From Monomorium pharaonis (taxonomy: Eukaryota; Arthropoda; Insecta; Hymenoptera; Formicidae): a stretch of 64,000 nucleotides of DNA. The translations under genes were made by a program, and so were the position numbers. The stretch is from contig NC_050467.1 of assembly GCF_013373865.1 (NCBI RefSeq), forward strand, positions 18,746,996 through 18,810,995. Direction: 5' to 3'. Under the pieces are notes generated by a model. That model was not told where the DNA came from. It saw only the letters and a list, made by a program, of their open reading frames with translations, and ran no database searches. Numbering within the stretch: the stretch's first letter is position 1; every line of letters begins with the position of its first letter. Shown one piece after another: positions 14,400 through 44,800 of this stretch.

Positions 14400-16250
14400 A
14401 GAATGTAAACTTCTAGTACGTAAAAGCGGCGAATGCATGCACAGCGAGTGCGATCGACCCTTTTCTGAATATTTGCTTCATTTTCCGAAGGATGACAGGG
14501 GGAGGCCTCGTCATCTTACCGAACCAGTTTCACCGATTAACTCCGACCAACTTCTTTCGGCCGACCCGCGATTTCACGTGCCGCGCGCGAAAAGCGGAGG
14601 AAATCGAGAAAAGCTGAATGGCGGGGCTTGAATTGCGGCTGAGGTTAATCGACGCGGGAGAGAGAGAAAACCGCTTGTTAGCCGGTTTTTGTATTGTCCG
14701 GAGGATAATGCCCCGCAGGAAGTTCGCGTCGAAACTCAACACAGCCGCGCGTTAATCGACGCGCCCGCCGTGACGGAGAGGAACGTCCTTAGAAAGCATC
14801 CGGCGGCCCGCGGCATGCCGACACACGTGATTTAGCGGGAAAAGTTCCGCGGATCGTGCGGCACGAAGCGAATCGATCGGCCTTTCTCCGCTAAAACTCT
14901 CTATCGAGCGTAGGAAATCCGCGGCTGAATAATCGCCGGCTTGTCTAGCACATGTTAAGAGGAAGTTTATCGTTCTTTTTTTTTCTTCTTCCGCCGAGTG
15001 CGTGCGTGTGTGTGTGTGTGTGAGCCGCCGGCGTCTGACTCTCCTCTCGCAGCAGGTTGCGCCGCAGAAGTAGCGGTATGCAGGACAGTAGGTCGCCGGC
15101 TCAGTAGCGGTAGCCCTCCCCGTTCCTCTCGCGCCTCCTCTTTTTTTTCCTGCTTCTTCCTCTTCCCTGCCTCTCCCCTCCCCCTCCCCCGAAGTGGATC
15201 ATATCTTTTCCCCGAACGGCTGCTCTCGCGACTGTCCCTCTTCCTTCCTCGCGAGAAGGCCGGGTGCACGGTTTTGAAACATGTTGCTCCGGGCTCTTTA
15301 GCGGACGGATTAACAATGTTATCAAAAGATTCTCCGTGCACACGCGAATAAGCAATTTTCGTAACGTCAACGGTGATGTTTCGCGCGTAAAAAGATGTAC
15401 AGAGTCATCGTCTCTCGACTCGAGCAGCTGCATGCTTTGTGCCGACTCGTGCTTAGAATCATTTGCCGGATAGCGGGCAGCTTTTCGCTTCTCTTCCGCT
15501 TCCTTTGACTTCTGATGGCTGATGCGAGAAGATTCCCCCTTCCGGTACTCTGCGACTCCACGGATATCGCAGGTAGAACAGATGGCTCCTGTTCAGCCGC
15601 CGCTTAACGTATCCATAATACCTTTCTACACGCTCTTTCACTCTTCCTGTCGCTTTCTCTCTCGCACGCGCGCTCATTCACAGATCCGCGCTTGGCGTTT
15701 CTTCTCCGTCTTTTGATATCCCGCTCTCGACGAGGATCTTTTTGTCTCGCTCTTTCTTACGCTCTTTCTCCGAAGCCTCCTCTCCTCTCGTCTCTGCATT
15801 CTCCGCCACGCTCCCCCTTTGTCCCACGTGCTTGATGATCTCGCAAGGTGTCGTTCGGTCTCCTCGCGCGAGAACCTCCGCTCTCCTTCCACCACCGATC
15901 TCCAAACCGGGACCTCGCGTATCCCCGAAGACGGACGGCGGACTTACTCGCATTCGGGGCCGACATGTCGCATCATCCGAAATCCGCCAGCAAAAACGCA
16001 CATCGCCACTGCAAACCCGGCGGTCTTAAGTAACAAAGTGCGAATAAAGTGTTCGATCTCGCCGTAACGAGTTCGCGATACCGTGAACGTGTGCTCGCTG
16101 TGAAAAATCCCGGATCCGTACGATCCGAGATATAGAATTGAGGTGGCCCTTCGTAAAAATTGACTCTCGGAAGATTTATCCGCAGTGTCGATATTTCGGA
16201 TACTAAGGTTCACACGGAAAATGACTTCTGTCTTGCTGTCTAAATATTTT
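14400..16250. other. CpG-rich non-coding block, possible promoter/5' UTR
   Basis: Base composition shifts sharply to GC-rich with many CpG dinucleotides, unlike the flanking AT-rich DNA. Long pyrimidine-rich plus-strand stretches (15,120-15,800) and a (TG)n run (15,004-15,022) fall inside it. Both strands show many overlapping open frames of 60-125 codons, low in complexity and rich in Arg and Ser, which I take as composition artefacts. A short ATG-initiated stretch at 16,221-16,251 (MTSVLLSKYF, then a GTAAGT donor) could be a first exon. Its phase fits none of the downstream exons found. A promoter or 5' UTR role for the gene starting at 20,041 is inference only. Confidence 0.4.
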
Positions 16251-17028
16251 CGTAAGTTTCCAATTAATACAACCAAGTTTCCGTGGAAATTTAATAAAAA
16301 TAAAAGGTAAATACAATGGATTAATATCTTTTATAATTTTAATAATTCAAAGAACTCAATATTTATTTTATTAAGTTACTCATCTTGGCATAGTTCGTTG
16401 TTTAAAATTAAATTATAATCTCTAAGATTTTATAATATTATATAAGATTTGATAACAAATTCATAGTAGATTATTATACAAATTATCTAATTAAAATTTC
16501 CTGGGAGTTAATTCTGAACCGTGTGAGAGAATGACTCTAGAAAAGTCATAATTAAAATTAATGAGTCTAATTAATTTACTAATGGTCTCAATCTCTTTAA
16601 GTATCTTAATCGTACATTAATTTAGTGTCATGGCTCAGAAGAGTTAATTAAATTAATAATAATTAAAAAATTATGAGGAAACCTTTGTATGTACAATAAA
16701 TTTTTATTTAAATGTACAAGTAATTAAAAAAAATTTTATTACCGCATATAACGGTAAAATGACTAAATTTATCTTATATAATAAATATAAAAATGACTTT
16801 AGTAAATATATGCTCGCTTTACTAAAAACCGTAGTTTGTTTATTAATTACGCGGCAATTATAACTCATATATTTGAGACTTAAACGAAACGTTTTATATA
16901 TAACACGATTTAACATTTATCACGTAAAAAATTATTGATTAACTTATTATTATCAATAATAATGATAATAATTTTATATTGCTCTGTATAATCTTACAAA
17001 GAATGTCTAAAAATTCGCGAATTAAAAT

Positions 17029-17384
17029 ATAATAGCAAGTTGTAAAAAAATTAAGTAAAATAGTTATTTGCGCGCAAATTTTTATTTCAAACAGTTTTTG
17101 GGATATAAAAATTTAAAACCGTCTAATCACAAACTACGACAAAACAATCATATGTCCGTGAATCGTGCATATAGTAGTATTAATAACTGCACGACAGGTG
17201 ATCATCTAAACGTAATCTCTGATTGATTATGTATATATAACTTTATGTATACTAGCTAAACTCTTATATCTTAAAAAACTACTGCTTGAAATAAAAATCT
17301 ACAAATAAATGAGTATTTTGCTTAATTTTTCGAGAACTTTCTGGTATAGTAATTTAATTCGCGAATTTTATAACACCCTCTATA
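17029..17384. mobile_element. MITE-like element with long terminal inverted repeats, copy A
   Basis: The left end (from ATAGCAAG at about 17,032) and the right end (finishing AACACCCTCTATA) are inverted repeats of each other over about 75 bp. Bases 17,050-17,115, read on the minus strand, give ATATCCCAAAAACTG...TTGAAATAAAAATTTG. This matches 17,266-17,335, ATATCTTAAAAAACTACTGC...TTGAAATAAAAATCT. A second diverged copy lies in an LMAN2 intron at about 50,964-51,275 and shares both the termini and the arm sequence. There is no internal coding capacity. This is typical of a non-autonomous DNA transposon. Boundaries are approximate. Confidence 0.65.
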
Positions 17385-18153
17385 ACCATTAATTTTTATA
17401 TATATATATAATTAATAGTTTTATGTCAATAATATTAATTTTAATATTATTTTTATATATTTGTATTGCAAACAACGATTTAATTTCCATTCATATTTCT
17501 CCTTGTCTCTTCAAAATTTTTCCGTGCAATTTTTCTGATCTGCAAACTTTATCATATCATATACATTTTCAAGAAAGGCAACTGAAATTTGCTGGATATT
17601 CGCGTCTGATGCGCCAGCGAGATTATACACCACAGTTCCGAGATCGAATGCATCATGCATGGACCTTCCATTTCTGTTGCTATAGGATGTCGCATCGCTA
17701 CCAACAAATATTTTATTCTGCCGGGACGCGCGCGTGTGTTTACAAAGTGTAAAAGAAATCCGCTGAATTCTTTTGATAACTTTTATTTAAATTTTCTTGT
17801 GTCTTTTCGTCTTTTTATTTTATTATGCATATCGTCCGTTTTTAGAAAAGTTAGATAGACATGTACCTTTGAACATTAATATTGACATATTGAGTTCTTT
17901 GAATCACTTTTGATGATGACTTTCCCCGTTGAAAAATCTGAAGAAATTTCCACATTTCTTATAACAATTAACATTGCAATTAATTATTAATAAATTTCAC
18001 ATTAAATAATAAGAAATTTATAAATTTTACTCGTACATGCAAAAAATAAAATTTAATCTTATTTAACTTTAATTACCTTTAATTATAATTTGTTTTAATG
18101 AGATTTAAATGTGACATTTAAACAATCTATATTTGATAAAACTTTCGTTTCAG

Positions 18154-18303
18154 AGTCACTTAACGTGCTACATAAAATTTGCCGAGATATCCAATTTCGA
18201 TATTTTACAAGAAAAGTGCAGATATATCATGAATTTATGTAAATTCTTCGATATACTCCACATGGATTGCAGCGTTAAAGAACATTTCACCCAAGCGTAT
18301 CGG
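18154..18303 (+). other. Candidate orphan exon, weak
   Basis: A 150-bp open stretch lies between a good acceptor (ACTTTCGTTTCAG|AGTC) and a strong donor (CGG|GTAAGG). Read in phase 0 it gives 50 residues (SHLTCYIKFAEISNF, then a Cys-containing helical-looking segment). It lies 1.7 kb upstream of the ATG of the MIEAP-like gene. It does not join to the 22,662 exon in phase, and the exon at 20,041 has no clear acceptor. It may be a non-coding 5' exon, part of another transcript, or chance. Confidence 0.2.
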
Positions 18304-20040
18304 GTAAGGACACCGGTTCACGACTTACGGTGAATAATTTCGTTCGCAGGTTCCAGCTTGACTCGCGCAAAAGTGGGCCGGTCAGCCCCGAGGCTGTAGG
18401 CCAATTCGTATTAAGCACTCGAGGACCGACGGAAGGAAATTCGTAAGACAGAGACGGGCTGAAAGAGTGAGGGAGAAAAAAAGTAGATTTTGCTAGAGGG
18501 AAGAAAAGAAAGCCGAAAGATTAACCGGCTTCGGGCACTTTATGATTAAAAAAAAAAAAAAACAAGTATCGAAAAAGAGAGAGAAAGAGATCGTTCTAAA
18601 GATCGAGCACCACGTGTGCGGGCAGCAGAGATAATTGCATGGCGATAATGAGGCTGATTTAGAGGTATCGCGTCGATGCCGAGCGGAGATCGTGATTCAA
18701 CAAGTGAAGAAGCGAGGTCGAAAGACTCGGCGAACGCGAAAACGTTCTGAGGATCAGAAATGAAATGTTCCTGCCGGCTGTTTCTGAGAGAAGAATCGCG
18801 AAGAGAAGTCCGTGTAGGAGAGAATAACGGTTAGAAAATTAGACGTCGGTCTGCCCCGAGGCAGCTTACGTTTCTGCCGGGGATCAGACGTGTGGAAAAT
18901 CGTGAGGGAGAGAAAAGAAGGGACTCTAACCTCTAACAAGGACAAAGTGAAGTCAAAGCGAAGAAAAAACGAGGGGTCGAGCGAGAGTAATCAGCACGCG
19001 CCGTTCTAATGGATACAATTATAACAGGAGTCAATTTTTAAATATTATTCCGCCGTCACGAAGTTTCATTTATACGTCTGTCGCGAAATATATGAAAAGA
19101 AGAAATTGTTTTGGAAGAATAGTTTACATGCTGTTAGTAATGTTGTAAGAAAGAAATTTTACTCATAATAATCCCAGACGTCAATTTGGAGGGGACGAGA
19201 AACTGATTAAATACGGGCTAATCAAGACAACGTGCAGGCATGCGAATAGGGCGCACATAATTAAGTAATAATATTGATGTAGAAATGAAGATATTGATTC
19301 AGACGAGAATAGCATTACCGGAGAAATTATACCTGTTTACTTAGGAGAAATTGACCACACACCTTACTACCGAAGAACCTGTTCTCACGGTGCAAACGAA
19401 CAAATCTTAGAAACTACTCTCTCTATAAACAAATTTGAAAAAGAAAGACGCGTGGTTGAAATTAGAAATTGTACAAATTAACATTAATTAAATTAATTAA
19501 CATTATTCACACAATCGTGAAATACTTCTAAATCATAAATCATGTATTTATAATAATCACACAATTAAATTTTTTCTTAAAAACGCCTGTCGCAAATCCA
19601 TTTGGCTGGCAAAAACCCGGCAGTAAAAAGGCAGCTAAGGGTGCGCAAATAAATTGACAAAAAATATCATTACCAGACTCATCTTCGAGTACATCGTAAA
19701 AAGTATCAATTTGCGAGCGAATATACGGGGGTGGGGGGGTGGAACGACGATAGGGTTCACGGAGACGCGTGGCCCGATAGGTCAAAGATCGCATCGAGGA
19801 CAGAGAGAAAGGACCGTGAAAGTTACGAAGCAAAGATTGTGGAAAAGCCGTGCCAAGCCGAGAAGTGGATGTCTCGAAGTGGTGTTGTATCCCGGAGTCG
19901 GAGGGGACCGTCATAAACGTGATTCTCGAGTGGCGTTTATAGCTCTCCCGTTTCGCACAAGGAATAAATAAATACAAGATCTACGCCCACGTCAAAGGGA
20001 GATAGGAGTTAAAGAAGATAAGGCGGCGAAGTGGACGAAA

Positions 20041-37267
<17,227 letters not shown>

Positions 37268-37416
37268 AACACTATTGTTCTAAAAAAAGAAAAAAAAAAG
37301 ATAAGGAAAAGGAGGACTCGTGGGAGAATTATCTTTGAAAAGCATGTTCATAAAAACATTCATAAGCATGAAATGTTTGAAGATATACAGAGTCCATTAA
37401 ATTGAGGGACTCGTTC

Positions 37417-37422
37417 AATAAA
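37417..37422 (+). terminator. Candidate poly(A) signal, MIEAP-like gene
   Basis: A canonical AATAAA about 150 bp after the stop codon at 37,265-37,267, in an AT-rich 3' flank. It is the first canonical hexamer after the stop that I found. Cleavage site not determined. Confidence 0.5.
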
Positions 37423-39863
37423 ACTCTGCAATAATTTTCTAAGAAATTAGTCAAATGTAAGTTAATAATTAAATACTTAATAGTGACAAAAAATTTATCG
37501 TTTTAAAACGATATTATATTTTAAGGAAAAGTTTCGAAAAAAACTTTACACAAAATTTTATACAATATGTAATTGGAAAATATATCATGACACAAATATT
37601 TCTGTGCATTTATCAATTTAGGAAATATAACGTCTTTGTACAAAGTCATCAGAAGTGCAATTATTACATAATTTGACAATGAAAAGAGAGAAATGCACGA
37701 GGTCGAACCTGCTAATTGAATGCGCAATGAAAGGCGGAGGCAATCCCGCGTGGGATGCTGCACCGCAGCGTGCTCCAATTTCATTAACGCTTATGATATG
37801 CATTCTACACCGTTGACACTTGATGCCGCAACCGGACCTTAAATTTCAGAAATGTTACTCGGGCGTGTTGCTCTCGTGATTCCGCTAACCGCAGAATCAA
37901 GAATTCGGAGTAGTGTAACACGGTGTGTTGCAATGTATCGTATTCTTGTATACACGTTTATCTACATTATATTGATAAAAAAGAAAAAAGATTGATACTA
38001 AACGTGTCAATCGATACGATTGATCCAAAAAGATAACGAATAAAAAATAATTATATAAATAAGGAAATAAATATTCGTAAAATTAAATCGTAAAAATGTG
38101 TATATATATTTTATCATTTAATAAGAGATTAACTGTAAAATAAATTGTTATTTTCTCATAAGTATGATATAGTGTATCTTCATGTTACATCTATGATTTC
38201 TCCGATAACTGCTGTACCTGTAAAAATATTTATCTTTCAATTCAATAACTGATATTTTAAGAAGAAAAACTCATTAACTTGACTACTTATTTATAGGCTT
38301 CTCGAAACTTGAACAGCTTGCACGAGCGCATCTATCTGTTACAATCAAAATATGATTATAAAATATAAAAATATAATAACAATAAAAAATAATTAAATTT
38401 CATAACATTAAGAAATATTAACATGTTATATTTAAGCTACGGGATTTTTATGCTCAATTTATGAAATTTACATTAAATGATAATCTTACATTAAACATAA
38501 TCAATATAATATCTTAGTTATCGATAAGCTCTACTTTATAATTATAACAAAATACTGTATCATTTTAATCATTACGCTTTTACATTAAAATCATGTACAT
38601 TAACAATAAAAATGTTAATAAAAATGTTTAACGAAACAATTATCATGACATTTATTACATTTCAAAATAATTGTAAGATCTCTTTAGTAAAGAGAGGAAG
38701 AAAGGAGCGATATTAATATTAAGGGTAGAATTTCAGATGAATCAAATTTAAGCATAATTGGCGCAGTTTCATCTGAGAGGAAGTCTTAATACTGAAATAT
38801 ATCTAGTAAACGAGGCGAGAATTATGAGGCTCAAAAATTCGACTGTTCCTTCGTTCAACAGACATTAATAATTTTAAATTGTCGAACACAATTTCTACAT
38901 TAATTCTTATCAATAAAATTGACACAAATATATTGGAGCAAATAATGCCTTCGATTTGATGTTGTTACATTACCAATTGCATAGATCAACATTTTTAATA
39001 AATTTAGCCATCTTGGTTAACATTTATCGCATTAAAAAAACAAAACAATATATTTTTCTACATTTTCTACAATTTTCTAAAAAAATTTAATTATCATTAC
39101 GTTTCACATTACGTTTTAAATAGTGATGTCCAATTAGGCAATCTTAAAATAAGAATAACAGCGTTTCAAGTAAATTCAATTGTTAAATGTGTACATTATA
39201 AAATATACATATTTTTATCATTTAAATAGTAACTCTGAAAAGAATTATTTATTATTTTCAATTTAACAATTTGCAAATGCCTTTGCTATAATTTAACTTA
39301 ATAGGCCATCCGTCCGAAGAGATGTACATCTTTTCTTGTTGCTGATTTAACGATATTTCTGGAATGCGATCAAAGCAACTTATTACTTTTTTATCCATTA
39401 AAATTTCTCGAGACTTTATACTGATGTTTCTTGCATCCAGTTACATTACACGGAAATCGATATCTTCACCCTTTTATATAAAATAACACAAACAAAAGTT
39501 TCCATTAATAGGTTTAGATTTTACAAAATATACTGCAAAAAAACAATATTAAAAATGATCGAATTAATATAAATATCTATATCAATATAATAAAAGTAAT
39601 ATGATTATCTTATGTGTCGTTAACTAATGAAAAACACATGAAAACCTTATATTTAAAATAAATTCTTCTTAAGGCATAAATAAAGATTTTTGGAGTTATT
39701 AAATGGAATAATTAATAAACGAGCTTGCAGTTTCAAATGTTTATTTATAAATCTCATGAGTTTCTATGTACACTTTAGGCGTCTAACGTTTCTACTAATC
39801 GAATAAGTATAAAAGTATGTCCTAACGATTATTCGTTTAGTTCTGAATAATTATTAATCTATA

Positions 39864-40066
39864 CACAGAAAAAAAATGTAATACAGCCAATAACATATGT
39901 GATTGTGGGCTGCTAACTACATAAAATACTCAATACAATAATATTTGCTATTAATGCAAGTACAATGTTGATACTGCAATAGCATATATTATTGTATTGA
40001 GTATATTTTTAATTGGCAGCCCGCAATAACATATCTTATTGAATATATTGCATTTTTTTTTCAGTG
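39864..40066. mobile_element. Palindromic TA-flanked MITE
   Basis: A roughly 203-bp element that is almost one long palindrome. The left end is CACAGAAAAAAAATGTAATA. The right end, read on the minus strand, is CACTGAAAAAAAAATGCAAT. The two arms match over about 90 bp, including GGGCTGC and ATACTCAATACAATAATAT. TA lies immediately outside both ends, as expected for a TA target-site duplication. The terminal pattern (CACxGxAAA) is like that of the elements at 22,339 and 23,416, but the body differs. No coding capacity. Confidence 0.85.
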
Positions 40067-41233
40067 TATGATTACAGTTTCGCATTGACAAGGAAATCAG
40101 CCAGTATTACAACATTTAATTACTTTTCTCTTCATAGTATACAATTTTAGCATCTAATACCTATTCTCGACAGATCTAAACGAATAAATCGATCAACACT
40201 CGAAAATCACTTTGGTCGAATTATTTTATCTAATCCTCATTTATTATAAGATATAATGGAAGGTTGAAGTTTAATATTTCTAGCCTGATATATGCTATGT
40301 ATATATCTCAACAAAGATTTAATTTAAAGGCAACGTAATATCATCTTCGATGAATGACATAAGAATATATTTAAACCTATGACGAGAGAAAAGTCTCAAA
40401 TATAAGAAAAATTTAACAAAATCGCATATAAAATGAGATTTTTCCAAAGATACAGATTTTCTATTATTTCTTACTTTGCTTTTAAGAGATACACTGCATA
40501 ATAGCATACAGTTTCGTATCTTACACCTTCAATTTTTACAGTTACAACAAATGTTAATATTTGTCAATAAAAATGAGTATTCTTATATCGAATAATTTGC
40601 ACAAATAATTAATGTCTCCTGTTTAAAAATGTATAGATTAAATCTATATCAATTAAAAAATTATACTCCTAATATTATACATATAATTATTAAATCTTTG
40701 TATGATATAAGTTATAGATTATTTATAGAGTAGTCAACAATATTTCATATTACGGCGGAGTAAGTCGTAAAAAGCTGTTGATATTATAAATGCAATAGTA
40801 ACACTGCAACTTATCTGGTAATAACGAATTGCTACAACTAGGAAAAAATATATAATCAATTTTCCAATTAATCTTTAAAAATTTGTTCGTGATACTCATT
40901 GTGCAAAATACAATATATTTTTTTTTTATTTCTTTTTTGTATGAATTCAATGAATTATAAATTAAAAATATAAATATTTTATTTCATTAAAAACTAAACG
41001 GAGGGAAATGTCTTTTTAATATTACATAATATGGATATTACATTGTATGAATAAGTGTCATGTGTAAAATATAAATTTTCTAATAATAGCAATAAGTAAA
41101 ACAATCCATGAATCAATACTCAAGAAATTATTTCCAATAAAACATTCTGTTAGAATAATATAACGTTACAGAACAATTTTTATTTATATAATATTCGAAG
41201 TAAAATCTATATTTTATACATTTATCATCCATG

Positions 41234-41271
41234 ATCCATTTAAAGAATCCATTTAAAGAATCCATTAAAGG
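41234..41271. repeat. 13-bp tandem repeat, three units
   Basis: Two perfect ATCCATTTAAAGA units and a third, shortened unit. Confidence 0.85.
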
Positions 41272-41787
41272 TAATTATAAATCATAAGTCATAGGTTGTA
41301 AAATAAAACATGTACTGAATACACTTAAATACACATTACATTCTGTACATGTTGGCTTGATATCATACCATATATTCAATGTTGGTACATTCTATAGAAT
41401 CAAGTCTTTATCTGTAAGTTGTGTCAAAAGTTAATAAAATTATATTTTTCATAGTTACACTCGTTCTTTTCTAGATAACTGTATCCAAAAATTGACATCG
41501 AAAAATTACACAAGTTTTTTCTTAAGTAGTCTACAAAGTGGGAATACCATTAAATTCCTCTAATATTTAATTATTGTAAAGTAAATATACATTATATTTT
41601 AATGTCAAAAAATGTTTCTGAAAATTTTAGAACAAATATACCTGCTCGAGAAAATTTTAGGAACATTAAAATAAAAACGCAATTATTTTTAATTAGTTAA
41701 TTAGAAAAGAAACTGTCTACTAGCAAAAAGATCAAACAAATGCTTCTAATTGTACAATTCTTGTTATTTTTCTTGAAAATATAAAAA

Positions 41788-41793
41788 TTTATT
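41788..41793 (-). terminator. Candidate poly(A) signal, CaaX gene
   Basis: AATAAA on the minus strand about 40 bases after the stop codon of the CaaX-protein gene. Confidence 0.5.
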
Positions 41794-41831
41794 TTTTTTC
41801 TGTATAGTGACACATTGCCTGTCATGACAGT

Positions 41832-44800
41832 TTACATGATGATACACCATTTCTTTGTACTCTCAGTTGGTTCAGCTGTCATTTTATTGTCATCATTTTT
41901 TATCCCGCTATCTAACTTGGTAGATTCGAACTTATGAGATATGGCTTTCGGTGTGGATACCTGCATACTAGGTATACGCAAACCTTTCAATAGATTTATG
42001 GATGTATTTAGTATACTACTGCTCTCTTCATCCTGTTTCTGCTTTTTCGTCGAGCTCCAATTTTCTGTTTCAATTTTACGTTTCCTGTCCAATGGGCTAC
42101 CGTTCGTAGAGAAACTGTCCAACAGTAAACCGCTACCATAATGCAAGAGTTTAGATTCTGTTCCTTCGTCCTGTGGCATAGACATAGTCGATGTATTTAC
42201 GAATAGAGAACTATTTGGCGATATCCTTTTCTCGCGTAAAGTAACGTGACGCATTCTACCAAGAGAATGTCTTCCGGAGATGTTTCTCAGCGTCTTTCCA
42301 AATGACATATCTTTTAATACCTGATTTGGCGCGTCTTCCGCATTGCTTACATCATAGAGCTTCGAATTATCTCTCAGACAATCGTTCAGTCTGATTTGTA
42401 CATCTTTCAACATTATTGACGAATCGTAAGAAACGAATGATGGATCATTTGCAGCGTCATCAATTCTTTCTTTATCCTTCTGTGTATCGTTATGAGAAAC
42501 GGATTCTGATATTTCAGATACTTCCGATGTTGTGGATTCAACAATGTCGACCGAATAGCTTTCGTTATCAGTTTGTGTTTCGCTTTGCTCTTCTTTTTCA
42601 CCTATACCATTCTTCATCTCCTCTTGCACCGAAGGTAATTCTTCTCCCTTACTATCGTCCTTTGGTTGCGTATCATTCAACTTTTCTTCTCCATTGTTCA
42701 TAGAATTTTGTTCAATTTCATATGTTAATTTAATATCATTGGTATCTTGCTCTTCCACTTCCACCTCTTTGGTTTCGGCATTAACATTTCCTAATAAAAC
42801 TCCTTCTTTTTCTTGGATAACGGTGTTACTCTCTACAGAAACTACTTCCTGGACAGTTTTCGTAGCAGTTTGAAGTCCGCTTGACGTCTGTTCGGAAGTG
42901 CAATCAACATATTCCTTAGAATATACACAGGACACGGAGGATTTTTCAGCTTCAACAGTTTTATTACTGTTTTCTTCTGCAACATTTTCTTTTTGAATTG
43001 ATACATTTAATTTGACTTTGGCTTCTTCCGATCCCGGTTGCATGTTTGCACTTTTTGTATCTGGATTTTTCATTAGTACTTTCAATGACTTTGTCGTTTG
43101 ATGATGATCAACTTTTGTTGGAGGGCGAAGTTTGCTCTATAACATACATTATTTCCACATTGCAAAGACCTAAGGCAATGTAAAAAGAACCTAACAAATT
43201 AAGTCATAGACTCATCACTAGCATAAGTTATTCGTATATTTCAATTCACAATTATTTTGCAAATTATTTAATAATTATGATTTATATATTTATGCACAAT
43301 ATTTTTATACAATTTATGTAAAATTCAATAAATGTACATAAACCAAAATTTTACTTATAAGATTAACAAAATTGTTTGCATTTAATATTTCATTAAATAT
43401 TAATAAGTACATCAAATAAAGTAGGTATATATAAAATATTTTCACATTATATAAAATTATATTTATCAATTAACTTCATTATTTTATATGTACTTATTTC
43501 CTTTACAAAAAATATTAAGAAACAAAAATATTGATTAATAGACAATACAAAATATTTTTTATAAAATATCAGATTTATCTATAATAAAAATAGAAGAACA
43601 AACCTATAAAAACATTACATAATCATGTCAAATTATAATATATAAAATATCACTATGAATTTATAATGATAAGCCTGTTGTACTTAATCTATACTAAAAG
43701 ATAACACTATCTTAATAGTAAAATTAATAAAGGTTTCTTTTGGTAAATATCAGATCTTTAGAGATAAATAGAGTTAACATTGTCCAAATAGATAAAGCAT
43801 AAAACACATTAAATACACAAAATGTATTTATACAACTCCAATAATTATAAATATATTATAGCACAATTCATAAATATTCAATATTTATATATTACTATCA
43901 AAGTAATCATATATCTGTACTTTAGATTGTGATAATTTCTATAAATGTGTAAATAAAATAAAAAATAAAAATTAAAGGTATATACCTTAAAATTCTTTCC
44001 TGCTCCAGGTGGTATTTTTTTCTGTATTCCACTCAGTTTTGGCCTAAAACAAAAATAAGATATTCATAATCAATCAAGAGATAAGCCATATTGCAAATGG
44101 CCTTTGAGCAAGAAATGCTGGAGGTGATGAGAGGAACTATTTATAATATGTAATAAAAGAAAGTAACCAAAGTTTCTCATGTCTATCTAAAAATAAAAAC
44201 ATCTTCGGTTTTCTCACATGCATCGTTATAATGTTCTGTTTGTAAAATAAGTCTGAAACATCAGTATCTGACTCAACATACTTCATTTCAAAATGATTTA
44301 AAACGACTCGACTCCCACTTCAAAATAACATTCCGATTTGCTACCAACAAAAAATTGATTGCTCCAAAATTCTGTGAAGTTTGTGTGATAGAATTGCGGA
44401 GATGATATCCCAGAGATGTATTCAAAGACGCTCTATGAGACGAGGCTCTCGGATACAATCTTCCCAATTACATTGGCAAATGCTATTAGAACACAAAACT
44501 CCGACACCCGGTAAACTACACCAGCAAGCAACTAACAAGTTCCAAGTGTGTGTATGTGTGTGTGTTTCGCATCGAAATGCCAATACGCAAACAATCTATA
44601 CTACAATAACCCGCGACTCCGTTCCAGGCAAACCTACGAGAGGGTCGATCGGATACAGACTCGCGAGAGAGAGAGAGAGAGAGAGAGGGGGACAAGCGTA
44701 AAATCCCGCGACTCTGAGAAACTCTGGCGAAACTCTTGCAATGTTCGCTGTTGTTGCTGATTAATTCTACAAACCTGTTCGTAATCTCGGACTCGCGCTG

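Larger units (their letters stand above)
37423..41787. other. AT-rich intergenic region
   Basis: This lies between the 3' end of the MIEAP-like gene and the 3' end of the CaaX gene, which are convergent. I see no exon. It contains an inverted-repeat element at 39,864-40,066 and a short tandem repeat at 41,234-41,271 (three units of ATCCATTTAAAGA, the last degenerate). Confidence 0.7.
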
